A stretch of 64,000 nucleotides of DNA from an uncultured Bartonella sp. (lineage in GTDB: Bacteria; Pseudomonadota; Alphaproteobacteria; Rhizobiales; Rhizobiaceae), in assembly GCA_946478235.1 (NCBI GenBank), contig CAMLBF010000004.1, forward strand, positions 1-64,000. Direction: 5' to 3'. Each line of letters begins with the position of its first letter. Positions within the stretch are counted from its first letter, which is position 1. Below the pieces are notes generated by a model. That model was not told the origin of the DNA. It ran no database searches and worked only from the letters and a program-made list of their open reading frames with translations. The position numbers and the translations under genes are program-made. Below are positions 45,023 to 53,979 of the stretch, one piece after another.

Positions 45023-45868
45023 TTAGGCTATTTCTTGGCATTTCCAGAGTTTATAAAAATGGTTTACTGGGCCATGTCCGTGGCCTACCTGCAATACATC
45101 TGATTGGGTGAGTGCTCCTGTCAGATAATTTTTTGCAATTTTTACCGAGTCGATTAAGGGTGTGGTTGGCAGTAACGCTGCAATAGCAGCAGAAATAGTG
45201 CATCCAGTGCCATGATCATTTTTGGTGTCTATTCTCGGTGCATCCAATTCAACGACATTGTCTTTATCACAAAAAATGTCAGGGCTAGTTTTACCTGCGA
45301 GATGTCCACCTTTAAGCAATACTGAATGACATCCTAGTTCAAGTAGTTTTGGTGCTTGTCGTTGCATTTCAGCCAATGACCATTGTGGCTGCTGATTGAG
45401 CAAAACAGATGCTTCGGGCAAATTGGGTGTGATAATTTCAGCCATCGGAACCAGAACCGTGCGAATAATATCGATAGCTTCCTGGTCAAGCAGCAAATCG
45501 CCGCTTTTTGCAACCATAACAGGATCCAACACAATGTTTTTAGCACGGTGATAAACTAGTCTTTCGGCAATTGTTTTCGCGATAGCGGCATTTGCCACCA
45601 TACCGATTTTGACAGCATCAACGCGTACGTCTTCAAAAACAGCATCAATTTGATCGGAAACAAATTGGGCGTCCATTGCCTGAAACGCTCGTACACCAGT
45701 TGTGTTTTGTGCAACGACAGCGGTAACGGCACTCATGGCATATGTTTTCATTGCAGAAAAAGTTTTGATATCGGCGTGCATACCTGCACCACCAGATGGA
45801 TCAGTTCCAGCAATTGATAAAATATGTGGGATGAAAGTGTTACTATCTTGATTAGGTTGTAACGTCAT
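45023..45868 (-). CDS. thiD: Hydroxymethylpyrimidine/phosphomethylpyrimidine kinase
   Basis: ThiD phosphorylates HMP and HMP-P for thiamine synthesis. I choose ATG 45868 (MTLQPNQDSN), because the track's extension to 45952 only copies the overlapping upstream gene in another frame. It has 281 residues. IAGTDPSGGAGMHADIKTFSAM is the ribokinase-fold substrate motif, VLLKGGHLAG the central one, and KNDHGTGCTISAAIAALL holds the catalytic Asp-x-x-Gly-x-Gly-like anion hole. It overlaps the secreted-protein gene by 17 bases. GGAGAGGAA further upstream probably acts as the ribosome site. Confidence 0.92.
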   Translation of the reverse strand: MTLQPNQDSNTFIPHILSIAGTDPSGGAGMHADIKTFSAMKTYAMSAVTAVVAQNTTGVRAFQAMDAQFVSDQIDAVFEDVRVDAVKIGMVANAAIAKTIAERLVYHRAKNIVLDPVMVAKSGDLLLDQEAIDIIRTVLVPMAEIITPNLPEASVLLNQQPQWSLAEMQRQAPKLLELGCHSVLLKGGHLAGKTSPDIFCDKDNVVELDAPRIDTKNDHGTGCTISAAIAALLPTTPLIDSVKIAKNYLTGALTQSDVLQVGHGHGPVNHFYKLWKCQEIA

Positions 45869-46292
45869 CGCAGCGCTTTCCTCTCCATGGATTGCTTGGA
45901 ACTTCCAAGTTTGTCCCCCAATAACCATCGAATTTTTCAAACTTATCATCAAATTGAAAGATTACCAAACCTGTACCGTATTTATCTCTCCACATTAATG
46001 TCCGAAGCGTACCATTTTCCTTGGTGGGTTCTTCAAGTGTACCTTCGGTTAGTGTATCAACATCGTGATATAGCATTTTGCCTATGAGACGGCCGTCCTT
46101 TGTCTCGTTCAATACAACTTCGGCGTTTTCCATCTTGTCGTTTTGAAAGACCGCACCACAGTACCGACCTGATGGTTTTGCAGCAGCAACTTCAGCAAAG
46201 TTCGTTTCATTTGCTTGAGTAAAGCCAATTGAAGTGAACACCGATAAAATTAACACACTGAAAAAATTTAGAAAAACTTTATTTGTGGTCAT
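45852..46292 (-). CDS. Small secreted protein, function unknown
   Basis: A 146-residue protein with a clear signal peptide (FFSVLILSVFTSIGFTQANE). The mature part has SGRYCGAVFQNDKMENAEVVLNETKDGRLIGKMLYHD and a C-terminal GYWGTNLEVPSNPWRGKRC, with one Cys near each end that could bond in the periplasm. The repeated short beta-strand pattern with Trp and Gly suggests a small beta-barrel. I do not recognise the family with certainty. It is the first gene of a pair with thiD, but no functional link is apparent. Confidence 0.6.
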   Translation of the reverse strand: MTTNKVFLNFFSVLILSVFTSIGFTQANETNFAEVAAAKPSGRYCGAVFQNDKMENAEVVLNETKDGRLIGKMLYHDVDTLTEGTLEEPTKENGTLRTLMWRDKYGTGLVIFQFDDKFEKFDGYWGTNLEVPSNPWRGKRCDDVTT

Positions 46293-46469
46293 TTTTGTCT
46301 CCCCAGCTGAACCACCTATAATTCTAAAATTACCATAGTTACAAATAGAATAATTATAAATTTGAGTAAAAAATGAAGGTTAATCACATTATCGGAGGTC
46401 ACAACGTATTTAATTACGCTTTGCCATATTTGATGTAACGAGTGGTTCATTCTATTCGTGGAGGTGTTT

Positions 46470-47186
46470 ATGACACGAAAAACTTCAACAATATCGAATC
46501 TTTCGATTACACGGCGCGGTTTATTATTGGGTGCTGCAGCCTGTGCTGCCGCCGCTTTGTCAGCCCGCCATGCTATGGCTCAGCCACAGGGACCGGTGCC
46601 GCTTGAAAATTATCAACGTGCTTATTTTAATGCAGAGGAATGGGCTTTCGTAATGGCAGCTACTGCCCGAATCATTCCATCTGAAGGAAAAGGCCCTGGT
46701 GCTATTGAAGCACGTGTACCGGTGTTTATTGATAAGCAATTGGCAAGCCCATGGGGACAGGGTGACCATTGGTATATGCAGGCTCCACATGATCGGGATG
46801 CTCCGCGTTATACCGGTTATCAAGCTGCTCCATCACCAGCAGCGGCATACCGCATTGCAATTCCTAAGATCAACCAATGGTGTAAAGACCAATATGGTGC
46901 GATCTTTGCAGAACTACCCGTTGAGAAACAGGATGAAGCACTGAAGCGCATTGAAAAAGACGAAGTGCTGATTGACGAATTGCGTTCAGGCGATTTTTTC
47001 ACGTTCCTGCTTCAAAACACCAAGGAAGGTTATTTTGCTGATCCACAATATGGCGGCAATTATGACATGGCTGCATGGGTATATATCGGATTTCCGGGTG
47101 CTCGTGGCAGCTTTCTTGAATGGGTTGAAAAGGACAACGTACCTTATCGGTTGGGGCCTGTTTCTCTTGCCGGTGAAAGAGCTTAA
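46470..47186 (+). CDS. Gluconate 2-dehydrogenase-type small subunit (Tat-exported)
   Basis: I set the start at ATG 46470 because GGAGGTGTTT directly precedes it, giving 238 residues. The N-terminus has a Tat signal (TRRGLLLGAAACAAAALSARHAMAQ). The body (FNAEEWAFVMAATARIIPSEGKGPGAIEARVPVFIDKQLAS) matches the gluconate 2-dehydrogenase subunit 3 family. The small subunit is needed for Tat-dependent export and assembly of the signal-less flavoprotein made by the next gene. The order small-large-cytochrome equals that of gluconate and 2-ketogluconate dehydrogenase operons of acetic acid bacteria. Confidence 0.9.
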   Translation: MTRKTSTISNLSITRRGLLLGAAACAAAALSARHAMAQPQGPVPLENYQRAYFNAEEWAFVMAATARIIPSEGKGPGAIEARVPVFIDKQLASPWGQGDHWYMQAPHDRDAPRYTGYQAAPSPAAAYRIAIPKINQWCKDQYGAIFAELPVEKQDEALKRIEKDEVLIDELRSGDFFTFLLQNTKEGYFADPQYGGNYDMAAWVYIGFPGARGSFLEWVEKDNVPYRLGPVSLAGERA

Positions 47187-47189
47187 ATC

Positions 47190-48959
47190 ATGACAAAAAC
47201 AATGAAAAAGAAAGACGTTGTTATTATCGGGCTCGGATGGACCGGTGCTATCAGCGGTATTGAATTGGCTAAAGAAGGCTTGGAAATTCTGGCACTCGAG
47301 CGCGGTGAAGATCGCGATACAGTTCCAGATTTTGCCTATCCAAAGCCAGCTGACGAATTGAAGTATGGTGTCCGTCTTGGTACAGCTGTTCGTCCGCGTG
47401 ATCATACAGTGACAATTCGCAGAAGCCTTAAAGAAACAGCATTGCCTTATCGCCAATTGGGTTCATTCTTGCCTGGTATTGGTGTTGGTGGTGCGGGTGT
47501 CCACTGGAATGGTATGACATGGCGCGCCCAACCAGAAGAGTTGCGTGCGCGTTCATATGTGCAAGAAACTTTCGGAAACATTATTCCAGAGAATATGGCG
47601 CTTCAAGACTGGGGCGTTACATATGACGAGCTGGAAGAACATTATGATATGTTCGAAAAAGTTGCCGGTGTATCAGGTACTGCTGGTAACTTGAATGGCA
47701 AGATACAGGAAGGTGGTGACCCATTTGAGGGACCACGTAAAAATCCTTATCCTATGCCTGCTTTGCCTTATACATATAATGGTCGTATCTTCAGTGAAGT
47801 TACCAAGAAGATGGGCTTACACCCATTTCCATGTCCGTCAGCTATAGCTTCTGAAGCTTATACGAATCCTTATGGTATGCAGATGGGGCCATGTAACTAT
47901 TGTGGTTTCTGTGAACGTTATGGTTGTTTAAACTATTCAAAAGCATCGCCACAGGTCAGCGTATTGGCTGCTTTGAAGCGCTATAAGAACTTTGAATATC
48001 GTGTAAAATCGGAAGTGCTCCGTATTGAAAAATCAGCAGATGGTAAAACAGTAACAGGTGTTACCTATGTTGATGAAAATAACGAAGAAATCTTCCAACC
48101 AGCTGATCTTGTTATCCTTGGCGGCTTCATGATCAACAATGTGCATCTATTGCTCATTTCGGGTCTTGGACAGCCGTATGATCCAAATACGGGTGAAGGT
48201 GTTATCGGTAGAAACTACGCTTATCAAACCGCAATTGGTGGTGGAACACTGTTCTTTAAAGATAAAGTTTTCAATCCATTTGTTGGTACTGGTTGTAACG
48301 GTTCCTATCTTGATGACTACAGCTTTAACCAGATCGATTTTGCTAAACAGGGCTTTATCGGTGGTAGCCGTATTTCCACAGGTCAGACAAATGGTCAGCC
48401 AATTCGTTCGATGCCATTGCCTGCAGGCACTCCAGCTTGGGGTAGTGGTTGGAAACAGGCTGTTGGTGATTGGTATGGTCACTCTATGTCAATTGGCCAG
48501 CATGGCTCGGTTATGTCATATCATGATGCTTATCTTGATCTTGACCCAACATATAAGGACAAATTTGGTCGTCCTTTAATGCGCATGACCTTCAATTGGC
48601 ATGATAACGAGATCCATATGTCTCAATATATTGCAAGTAAGATTGATAAGATTGCAGAAGCTATTGGGCCAGATCAATATCGTCAAAGTCCTGCAATGAA
48701 AGAAGGGCAACAATATGATACCCGTATCTACCAAACAACCCACACGGTTGGTGGTGCTATCATGGGTGTTGATCGTCGCACTTCAGCAATAAATCGTTAT
48801 CTGCAACATTGGGATTTCCATAATTTGTTTATACCGGGTGCAAGCGCTTTCCCGCAAAACATACAGCATAATCCTACTGGAACAGTTGGTGCTTTGACAT
48901 ATTGGATGCTTGATAAGATCAAATCCGATTATATCAAGAACCCACGGTCTTTGGCATAG
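47190..48959 (+). CDS. GMC-family FAD dehydrogenase, large subunit of a periplasmic sugar-acid dehydrogenase
   Basis: The 589-residue flavoprotein. FAD binds at VVIIGLGWTGAISGIELAKEG (from residue 10), and GVGGAGVHWNGMTWR is the second GMC motif. Four cysteines at 235, 238, 241 and 246 (CNYCGFCERYGC) resemble the segment that ligates a 3Fe-4S cluster in related FAD-dependent glucose and fructose dehydrogenases. The catalytic His-Asn pair is in IQHNPTGTVGAL near the end. Without a signal peptide it would ride out with the Tat small subunit. Gluconate, 2-ketogluconate, sorbitol or similar are possible substrates. Confidence 0.9.
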   Translation: MTKTMKKKDVVIIGLGWTGAISGIELAKEGLEILALERGEDRDTVPDFAYPKPADELKYGVRLGTAVRPRDHTVTIRRSLKETALPYRQLGSFLPGIGVGGAGVHWNGMTWRAQPEELRARSYVQETFGNIIPENMALQDWGVTYDELEEHYDMFEKVAGVSGTAGNLNGKIQEGGDPFEGPRKNPYPMPALPYTYNGRIFSEVTKKMGLHPFPCPSAIASEAYTNPYGMQMGPCNYCGFCERYGCLNYSKASPQVSVLAALKRYKNFEYRVKSEVLRIEKSADGKTVTGVTYVDENNEEIFQPADLVILGGFMINNVHLLLISGLGQPYDPNTGEGVIGRNYAYQTAIGGGTLFFKDKVFNPFVGTGCNGSYLDDYSFNQIDFAKQGFIGGSRISTGQTNGQPIRSMPLPAGTPAWGSGWKQAVGDWYGHSMSIGQHGSVMSYHDAYLDLDPTYKDKFGRPLMRMTFNWHDNEIHMSQYIASKIDKIAEAIGPDQYRQSPAMKEGQQYDTRIYQTTHTVGGAIMGVDRRTSAINRYLQHWDFHNLFIPGASAFPQNIQHNPTGTVGALTYWMLDKIKSDYIKNPRSLA

Positions 48960-48970
48960 GAGAGAACCAG

Positions 48971-50272
48971 ATGAAACGTTTTCTCAAAGTAATTCTTGTT
49001 TTGGTTATATTAGCAATCATTGCTATTTTAGCTATTATGTTTGTGCCAATAAAGCGCACCGGACCAACAGAGGCACTTGCACCAGATTTCAAACCGGAGC
49101 CGGGGCGTGGTGAATATTTGGCAAAAATGGCCGATTGTGCTGCTTGTCATACAACACAAGGTGGCCAGCCTTATGCTGGTGGTCGCGAAGTTGCTAGTCC
49201 ATTTGGTATTATCTATTCATCTAATATTACTCCGGATGAAAATGGTATCAAGAATATGACACTTGACCAATTCCGTGATGCTCTGCGTGATGGTATTGGT
49301 AAAAATGGTCAATTGCTTTATCCAGCTATGCCATATGAAAATTATCGTAAAATCAGTGAGCCTGATGTGGTTGCTCTTTATAATTATTTCATGCACGAGG
49401 TTAAACCGGTTAGTGAAAAAGTTAAGAAAACCAATCTTGCATTTCCATTCAACCAACGCTGGGGAATCCGTTTGTGGAATTGGTTTGCAATTTCAGGGTC
49501 AGCTGGCTTCCAACCACGCTTTAATGACGAAAAGCTTGATCGTGGTGCCTATCTGGTAGAAAGCCTCGGACACTGCGGTGCATGTCATACACCACGTGAT
49601 TTGTTGTTCCGCCAATCTGGTACAAATAGTGACAGCAATAAATTCCTGACTGGTGAAGTTATTGATGGATGGTACGGGCCAAATCTGCGTAATGCCAATT
49701 CTTCTTTGGCTATATGGTCTGAAAAGGATATCAAGGATTACTTGCAGACGGCACGTAACGCCCATTCAGCTGCTGTAGGACCAATGAAACTTGTAGCAGA
49801 TGAATCTATGCAATATGCGACAGATAAGGATTTGGACGCTATTGCTGCCTATTTGAAGCATATTGCTTTGCCGGGTGAAGCCGATAAACCAGTACGCGAT
49901 CCAAAGAAGACAACTGATATGTTGACTGAAGGTAATCCAGATATGGCACTGGGTGCACGCCTTTACATCGACAATTGTAACGCTTGTCACTTTGTTAATG
50001 GTAAAGGTGCCGCTGGCGTTTTCCCAGAGCTTGATGGTGCAAAGATTGTCAATGCAAAAGATCCAACTGGATTGTTGCAGATTATCTTGAAAGGTTCGCG
50101 TATGCCATCAACGGCAAATCGCCCAGCAACTCTTGCAATGCCGGGATTTGGCTGGCGCATGAATGATGATGAAGTTGCAGCACTAGCAACATTCCTTCGT
50201 TCAAGCTGGACAAATGATGCGCCAAGCGTCAAAGCGTCCGATGTTGCTAAGACCCGCAATAGACCGCAATAA
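48971..50272 (+). CDS. Membrane-anchored tri-haem cytochrome c subunit of the dehydrogenase
   Basis: A 433-residue protein with an N-terminal hydrophobic anchor (VILVLVILAIIAILAIMFV). It carries three CxxCH haem c sites: CAACH at 56-60, CGACH at 202-206 and CNACH at 335-339. Distal Met ligands are plausible in the PAMPYENY and GSRMPSTAN segments. It passes electrons from the flavoprotein to ubiquinone in the cytoplasmic membrane, as in the gluconate dehydrogenase family. It starts 11 bases after the large subunit with GGAGAG upstream, and a strong terminator closes the operon. Confidence 0.93.
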   Translation: MKRFLKVILVLVILAIIAILAIMFVPIKRTGPTEALAPDFKPEPGRGEYLAKMADCAACHTTQGGQPYAGGREVASPFGIIYSSNITPDENGIKNMTLDQFRDALRDGIGKNGQLLYPAMPYENYRKISEPDVVALYNYFMHEVKPVSEKVKKTNLAFPFNQRWGIRLWNWFAISGSAGFQPRFNDEKLDRGAYLVESLGHCGACHTPRDLLFRQSGTNSDSNKFLTGEVIDGWYGPNLRNANSSLAIWSEKDIKDYLQTARNAHSAAVGPMKLVADESMQYATDKDLDAIAAYLKHIALPGEADKPVRDPKKTTDMLTEGNPDMALGARLYIDNCNACHFVNGKGAAGVFPELDGAKIVNAKDPTGLLQIILKGSRMPSTANRPATLAMPGFGWRMNDDEVAALATFLRSSWTNDAPSVKASDVAKTRNRPQ

Positions 50273-50296
50273 TGGTTTATTGAATGATAAATTTTT

Positions 50297-50319
50297 AAAC
50301 GGCCTACGGGCCGTTTTTT
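50297..50319 (+). terminator. Intrinsic terminator after the dehydrogenase operon
   Basis: Perfect 8-bp stem aaacggcc / ggccgttt with loop tacg, running into a T-run. It lies 25 bases after the cytochrome stop. Confidence 0.93.
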
Positions 50320-50391
50320 ATTATGGTGTTTTCTGAACCAAATTTGCTTTATAAGCTAAGACTGATTTGAATATTTCAAAACGGAAACATT

Positions 50392-51198
50392 ATGGTGCTT
50401 GCTCTTCGATCAATTTTATTTACTGCGGCATTTTATCTGACAACATTGATACAGATGATTATTTATGCGCCGTTCTATTTTTTCCTTCCACGCAAAAAAG
50501 CTTGGATTGTGCCAAAAACATGGGCGCGTGTTACGTTGTTTCTGCAGAAATATATTGCGGGAACAAGTTATGAAATTGAAGGATTGGAAAACCTGCCGAA
50601 AGGTGCATACATTATTGCCCCCAAACACCAATCTGCATGGGAGACCTTCGGTCTAGTTCCATATCTAGATGATCCATCGCTCATCATGAAGCGTGAGCTA
50701 ACGTGGATTCCATTGTTTGGCTGGTATATGTTGAAAACAGGGATAATTCCTATTGATCGTGGATCACCATTAAAAGCAATGAAGGCTGTATTAACCGGCG
50801 CCAAAGAAAAAACAGAACAAGGTCGGCAGATTTTAATATTTCCTGAAGGAACAAGACGCCAACCGGGCGATGAACCGGATTATAAACCTGGTATTATTGC
50901 TATCTATAATGAACTTGGGCTACAAGTTGTACCAATTGCACATAATGCCGGTCTTTATTGGCCTAGGGGTAACTTCCGTCGTTATCCGGGTAAGATACGC
51001 GTTCGTGTTTTGCCACCTGTAGAAGGGGGATTGAACAAACGCGAGTTTTTGCCAAAACTTATTGAAGCAACAGAAACAGCGTGTGATGAACTATTGGTAG
51101 CAGCTTCCCGTGATGCTAACCCGCCAGCAATGCCGCCGAGTGCCGTTAAACGATTGAAGCAACTTGGTATTGATTGGAACGGGCCAACGCGTGATTAA
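50392..51198 (+). CDS. plsC: 1-acyl-sn-glycerol-3-phosphate acyltransferase
   Basis: A 268-residue membrane-associated acyltransferase that makes phosphatidic acid from lysophosphatidate. A hydrophobic N-terminal segment anchors it. The catalytic motif is KHQSAWE (H79...E84), so the usual HX4D Asp is a Glu here, a variant I recall from other alphaproteobacterial PlsC proteins. FPEGTRRQPG is the glycerol-phosphate-binding motif, and VPIAHNAGLYWPR the last conserved block. It looks monocistronic, with the bio genes starting 72 bases later. Confidence 0.9.
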   Translation: MVLALRSILFTAAFYLTTLIQMIIYAPFYFFLPRKKAWIVPKTWARVTLFLQKYIAGTSYEIEGLENLPKGAYIIAPKHQSAWETFGLVPYLDDPSLIMKRELTWIPLFGWYMLKTGIIPIDRGSPLKAMKAVLTGAKEKTEQGRQILIFPEGTRRQPGDEPDYKPGIIAIYNELGLQVVPIAHNAGLYWPRGNFRRYPGKIRVRVLPPVEGGLNKREFLPKLIEATETACDELLVAASRDANPPAMPPSAVKRLKQLGIDWNGPTRD

Positions 51199-51221
51199 GA
51201 CGCGTTCTATCAAAAAGAATA

Positions 51222-51238
51222 TTATAGATTTGTATAAT
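51222..51238 (+). promoter_or_regulatory. Candidate BioR box and -10 element upstream of bioMNY
   Basis: TTATAGATTT at 51222-51231 agrees with the alphaproteobacterial BioR consensus TTATAGATAA at eight of ten positions. A perfect TATAAT lies at 51233-51238, 32 bases before the bioM ATG. A repressor bound there would block the promoter. AT-rich DNA gives such matches by chance, so this is a moderate call. Confidence 0.4.
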
Positions 51239-51270
51239 CGCCAATTGATACATAGGGAGCTGATAGGCTG

Positions 51271-51945
51271 ATGATAGAGCTCCAAAATGTCAGTGTTGTT
51301 ATCGGGAATCACCGTATTCTCGATGACATCAATCTGCAATTATCTGAACAACGCATTGCTGTTATTGGGGCTAATGGTTCAGGTAAAAGTACATTTGCTA
51401 GGTTATTGAATGGGCTAAGGCTTCCACAATCTGGCAAAGTACTTGTCGATGATTTGGATACATCGAAAGACGGTAAGAATATTCGTCGCAAGGTTGGTTT
51501 TGTTTTCCAAAATCCAGATAATCAGATTGTTATGCCCGTTGTCGAAGAAGACCTCGCTTTTGGTATGAAAAATATCGGTTTGGAAAAAGCGGAAATAATG
51601 CGGCGTATCGATGCTGTTCTAGAGCGCTATGATTTACAAAAAACACGTCAGCAATCAATTCAACAATTAAGTGGTGGGCAAAAGCAGCTTATCGCGATTT
51701 GCGGTGTGCTTGCCATGGAGCCGACGACAATTGTTTTTGATGAACCCACGACGCAACTTGATCTACGCAATAAGCGCAAAATTACCGAAACTATTTTGGG
51801 TTTATCGCAACAGATAATTGTCGTTTCCCATGATTTGGATATGCTTGAAACTTTTGAGCGTATCATTGTATTTGATCATGGTCGGGTTGTATGTGACGAT
51901 ATTCCTCAGAAAGCAATTTCATATTATGTAGATCTGCTGTCATGA
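51271..51945 (+). CDS. bioM: Biotin ECF transporter ATP-binding protein BioM
   Basis: A 224-residue energy-coupling-factor ATPase. Walker A is GANGSGKST, the signature [20 protein letters not shown], and Walker [39 protein letters not shown] is the Q-loop stretch typical of CbiO/BioM/EcfA proteins. It heads bioM-bioN-bioY, with four-base overlap to bioN, and this neighbour set is what assigns biotin as the solute. Confidence 0.93.
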   Translation: MIELQNVSVVIGNHRILDDINLQLSEQRIAVIGANGSGKSTFARLLNGLRLPQSGKVLVDDLDTSKDGKNIRRKVGFVFQNPDNQIVMPVVEEDLAFGMKNIGLEKAEIMRRIDAVLERYDLQKTRQQSIQQLSGGQKQLIAICGVLAMEPTTIVFDEPTTQLDLRNKRKITETILGLSQQIIVVSHDLDMLETFERIIVFDHGRVVCDDIPQKAISYYVDLLS

Positions 51946-52556
51946 TAGATTCAACCTACGGAACGTCATTGATTCATCGCTTGTCTGCTGGCGTGAAACT
52001 CTGTGCTGTGTTTTTTATCAGCATTCTATTATTCATGGTTCCGCAACTATGGCTATCGTCTATAACACTTTTGTTGGTTTATTCTGGTTACATCATTGCT
52101 GGTTTTGGTGTTCTTAAGCCACTGAAACAATTAAAAGCAATCTGGTGGCTATTGATTGCTCTGTTCTTCATTCAGGGGTTAACCACAGGTTGGCTTAATG
52201 CCACGATCATATGTGTACGCCTTGCGACACTGGTGCTTCTTGCAGCACTTGTAACTTTGACAACGCCTTTCACAAAAATGATGGATTGCTTTGAAAAGTT
52301 ATTTTCATTCATTCGGTTTTTTGGCGGTAATCCTGCAAAAATATCGTTGGCTTTGTCGCTCACGTTACGATTCATTCCGGTATTTTCTGACCTCATTAAA
52401 GAAGTACGAGATGCTCAGAAAGTAAGAGGTCTAGAAGGAAACTTTTTTGCGTTGATTATGCCGGTGTTAATTCGTAGTTTGAAAATACAGGATGATGTCG
52501 CAGCAGCTATCGAAGCGAGAAGTTATGATCCTGATAAACATTTCAACAAAATTTAA
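51942..52556 (+). CDS. bioN: Biotin ECF transporter transmembrane protein BioN
   Basis: A 204-residue coupling subunit with about five hydrophobic segments. The cytoplasmic coupling helix contains [14 protein letters not shown], with the A-R-G-type motif (here KVRG), and a second coupling site, AIEARSYDP, follows near the C-terminus. Both contact the ATPase in ECF transporters. It overlaps bioM by four bases and is followed by bioY after 16 bases. Confidence 0.9.
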   Translation: MIDSTYGTSLIHRLSAGVKLCAVFFISILLFMVPQLWLSSITLLLVYSGYIIAGFGVLKPLKQLKAIWWLLIALFFIQGLTTGWLNATIICVRLATLVLLAALVTLTTPFTKMMDCFEKLFSFIRFFGGNPAKISLALSLTLRFIPVFSDLIKEVRDAQKVRGLEGNFFALIMPVLIRSLKIQDDVAAAIEARSYDPDKHFNKI

Positions 52557-52572
52557 TTAAAATGGGGACATT

Positions 52573-53118
52573 ATGACTATCCGAGATATAGTATCGGTTG
52601 CGTTATTTGCTGCCTTTACAGCTGCATTGGGATTTATCCCGGCTATTCCACTGCCCATTATTCCTGTGCCGATAACGGCGCAGCTTTTGGGGGTTATCCT
52701 AGCTGGCGCGGTGTTAGGAGCCAAGCGCGGCTTTTTATCGATGTTATTTTTTCTTATTCTGGTAGCGGCTGGATTACCAATTTTATCAGGTGGACGTGGC
52801 GGTATTGCTGCCTTTTTCGCACCCTCTTCTGGCTATCTTATCGGATTTCCATTTACCGCCTGCGTGATCGGGTATTTCTATTCCTTCTGTCGGGAAAAAC
52901 TGGTTTTCTGGAAAGAAATAGCAATCATGGCGATTGCTGTGTTTGGTATTGATCATGTTCTTGGTATCGTCTGGCTTGTTTGCGTGACAGGTCTAGATTT
53001 TACCAAAGCACTTATTGGGGATGTCGTTTTTATACCGGGCGATCTGGTTAAAATTGTTATCGCCTATTTTATTGTTAGCCGTCTGCGCCAGGCTTTACCG
53101 GATTTTATGGATAAATAG
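52573..53118 (+). CDS. bioY: Biotin transporter substrate-binding subunit BioY
   Basis: The 181-residue membrane S component that binds biotin. LGFIPAIPLPIIPVPITAQLLGVILAGAVLGAKRGFLSMLFFLILVAAGLPIL, with its GG-rich GGRGGIAAFFAPSSGYLIGFPFTA continuation, is the BioY hallmark. It can take up biotin alone at low affinity and with BioMN at high affinity. GGGGA precedes the ATG. The bacterium is therefore likely to salvage external biotin. Confidence 0.95.
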   Translation: MTIRDIVSVALFAAFTAALGFIPAIPLPIIPVPITAQLLGVILAGAVLGAKRGFLSMLFFLILVAAGLPILSGGRGGIAAFFAPSSGYLIGFPFTACVIGYFYSFCREKLVFWKEIAIMAIAVFGIDHVLGIVWLVCVTGLDFTKALIGDVVFIPGDLVKIVIAYFIVSRLRQALPDFMDK

Positions 53119-53130
53119 AATATAAATAAA

Positions 53131-53153
53131 AAAGCGGGTCCAAGACCCGCTTT
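53131..53153. terminator. Bidirectional terminator between bioY and the usp gene
   Basis: Perfect 10-bp stem aaagcgggtc / gacccgcttt with loop caa. On the minus strand it runs into TTTTTTTATTTAT, a strong terminator for usp. On the plus strand the T-tract is short, so bioY termination is weaker. Confidence 0.9.
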
Positions 53154-53174
53154 AAAAAGAAAGAGATAATCTTG

Positions 53175-53624
53175 TTATTTAATGACCATAACTGGGCGTT
53201 CACTCATTGCTATAACTTCAGATGCCTGACTTCCGAGAATGAGGCGATTAACGCCGCGTCTGCCATGTGAGGCAATGATAATAAGGTCTGCATTATGTTC
53301 ATTTGCAGCATCAACAATGCCAGCTGCAGCAAGCTGATTTTCAGCGTGAATGCCTTTTGCTTTAATTCCCAATTTTTCAGCTTTATTGAGTGCGCCTTCA
53401 AGAATTTTGCGAGCGCCATCTTCCATTTCTTTACGAAACTCGTCAAACGCACCTGGACTTGAAGCCCATTCAGCGCCAACAACAATGCCATAAGATGGCA
53501 TCAAACTTGTCACAGTTACAACAAACAGTTCACCACCGGTTTTTTTTGCAAGTTCAACGGCGGCATCAACACCACGGTCTGCTAATTCCGATCCATCAGT
53601 TGCAACAAGAATTCTCTCATACAT
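53175..53624 (-). CDS. Universal stress protein (UspA family)
   Basis: A 149-residue single Usp domain. MYERILVATDGSELADRGVDAAVELAKKTGGEL begins the fold. The nucleotide loop is ASHGRRGVNRLILGSQASEVI, fitting the ATP-binding G-x2-G-x9-G-S pattern except that the first Gly is Ala. ATP binding is therefore likely but not certain. It stands alone with its own terminator. Confidence 0.92.
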   Translation of the reverse strand: MYERILVATDGSELADRGVDAAVELAKKTGGELFVVTVTSLMPSYGIVVGAEWASSPGAFDEFRKEMEDGARKILEGALNKAEKLGIKAKGIHAENQLAAAGIVDAANEHNADLIIIASHGRRGVNRLILGSQASEVIAMSERPVMVIK

Positions 53625-53979
53625 AATAGTTTCCTTCCCTCTTCAATTCGATAATCTATTATATCTAACAGATAGAATTGTTAATCCCGACATCAACGCC
53701 GTGAAGTCTATGTAAATTATAACATATTTTGTTGTTGGCTGGCACTATATATCTTAATGAAAATAACCAGATTAATGATCATAACTTTTTATGATTATGG
53801 GATATGGTATCAATGTTCTTGAACGTCTATTTTTACGTCAGCGTGTTTTTGAATTTGGTTTATAAAAAACAATCTCAGTCATATTTTTTCTCAAAAATTC
53901 AGGAAAGTTTTGATTTATGATAAGACTGGTTTAAATAAGATCAGTTTTGATTGAATGAATTCCTTTTGGATCGTAAGAA
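53625..53979. other. Divergent AT-rich gap between usp and the DD-carboxypeptidase gene
   Basis: About 355 bases with no ORF of merit on either strand. It should hold promoters of both neighbours. An imperfect inverted repeat actg...cagt lies near 53926-53946. I recognise no RNA gene or known operator. Confidence 0.5.

Noticed and set aside
46986-47456. 156-residue minus-strand ORF spanning the dehydrogenase small/large subunit junction
   Set aside because: Antisense to two well-supported genes, with no domain and no promoter evidence.
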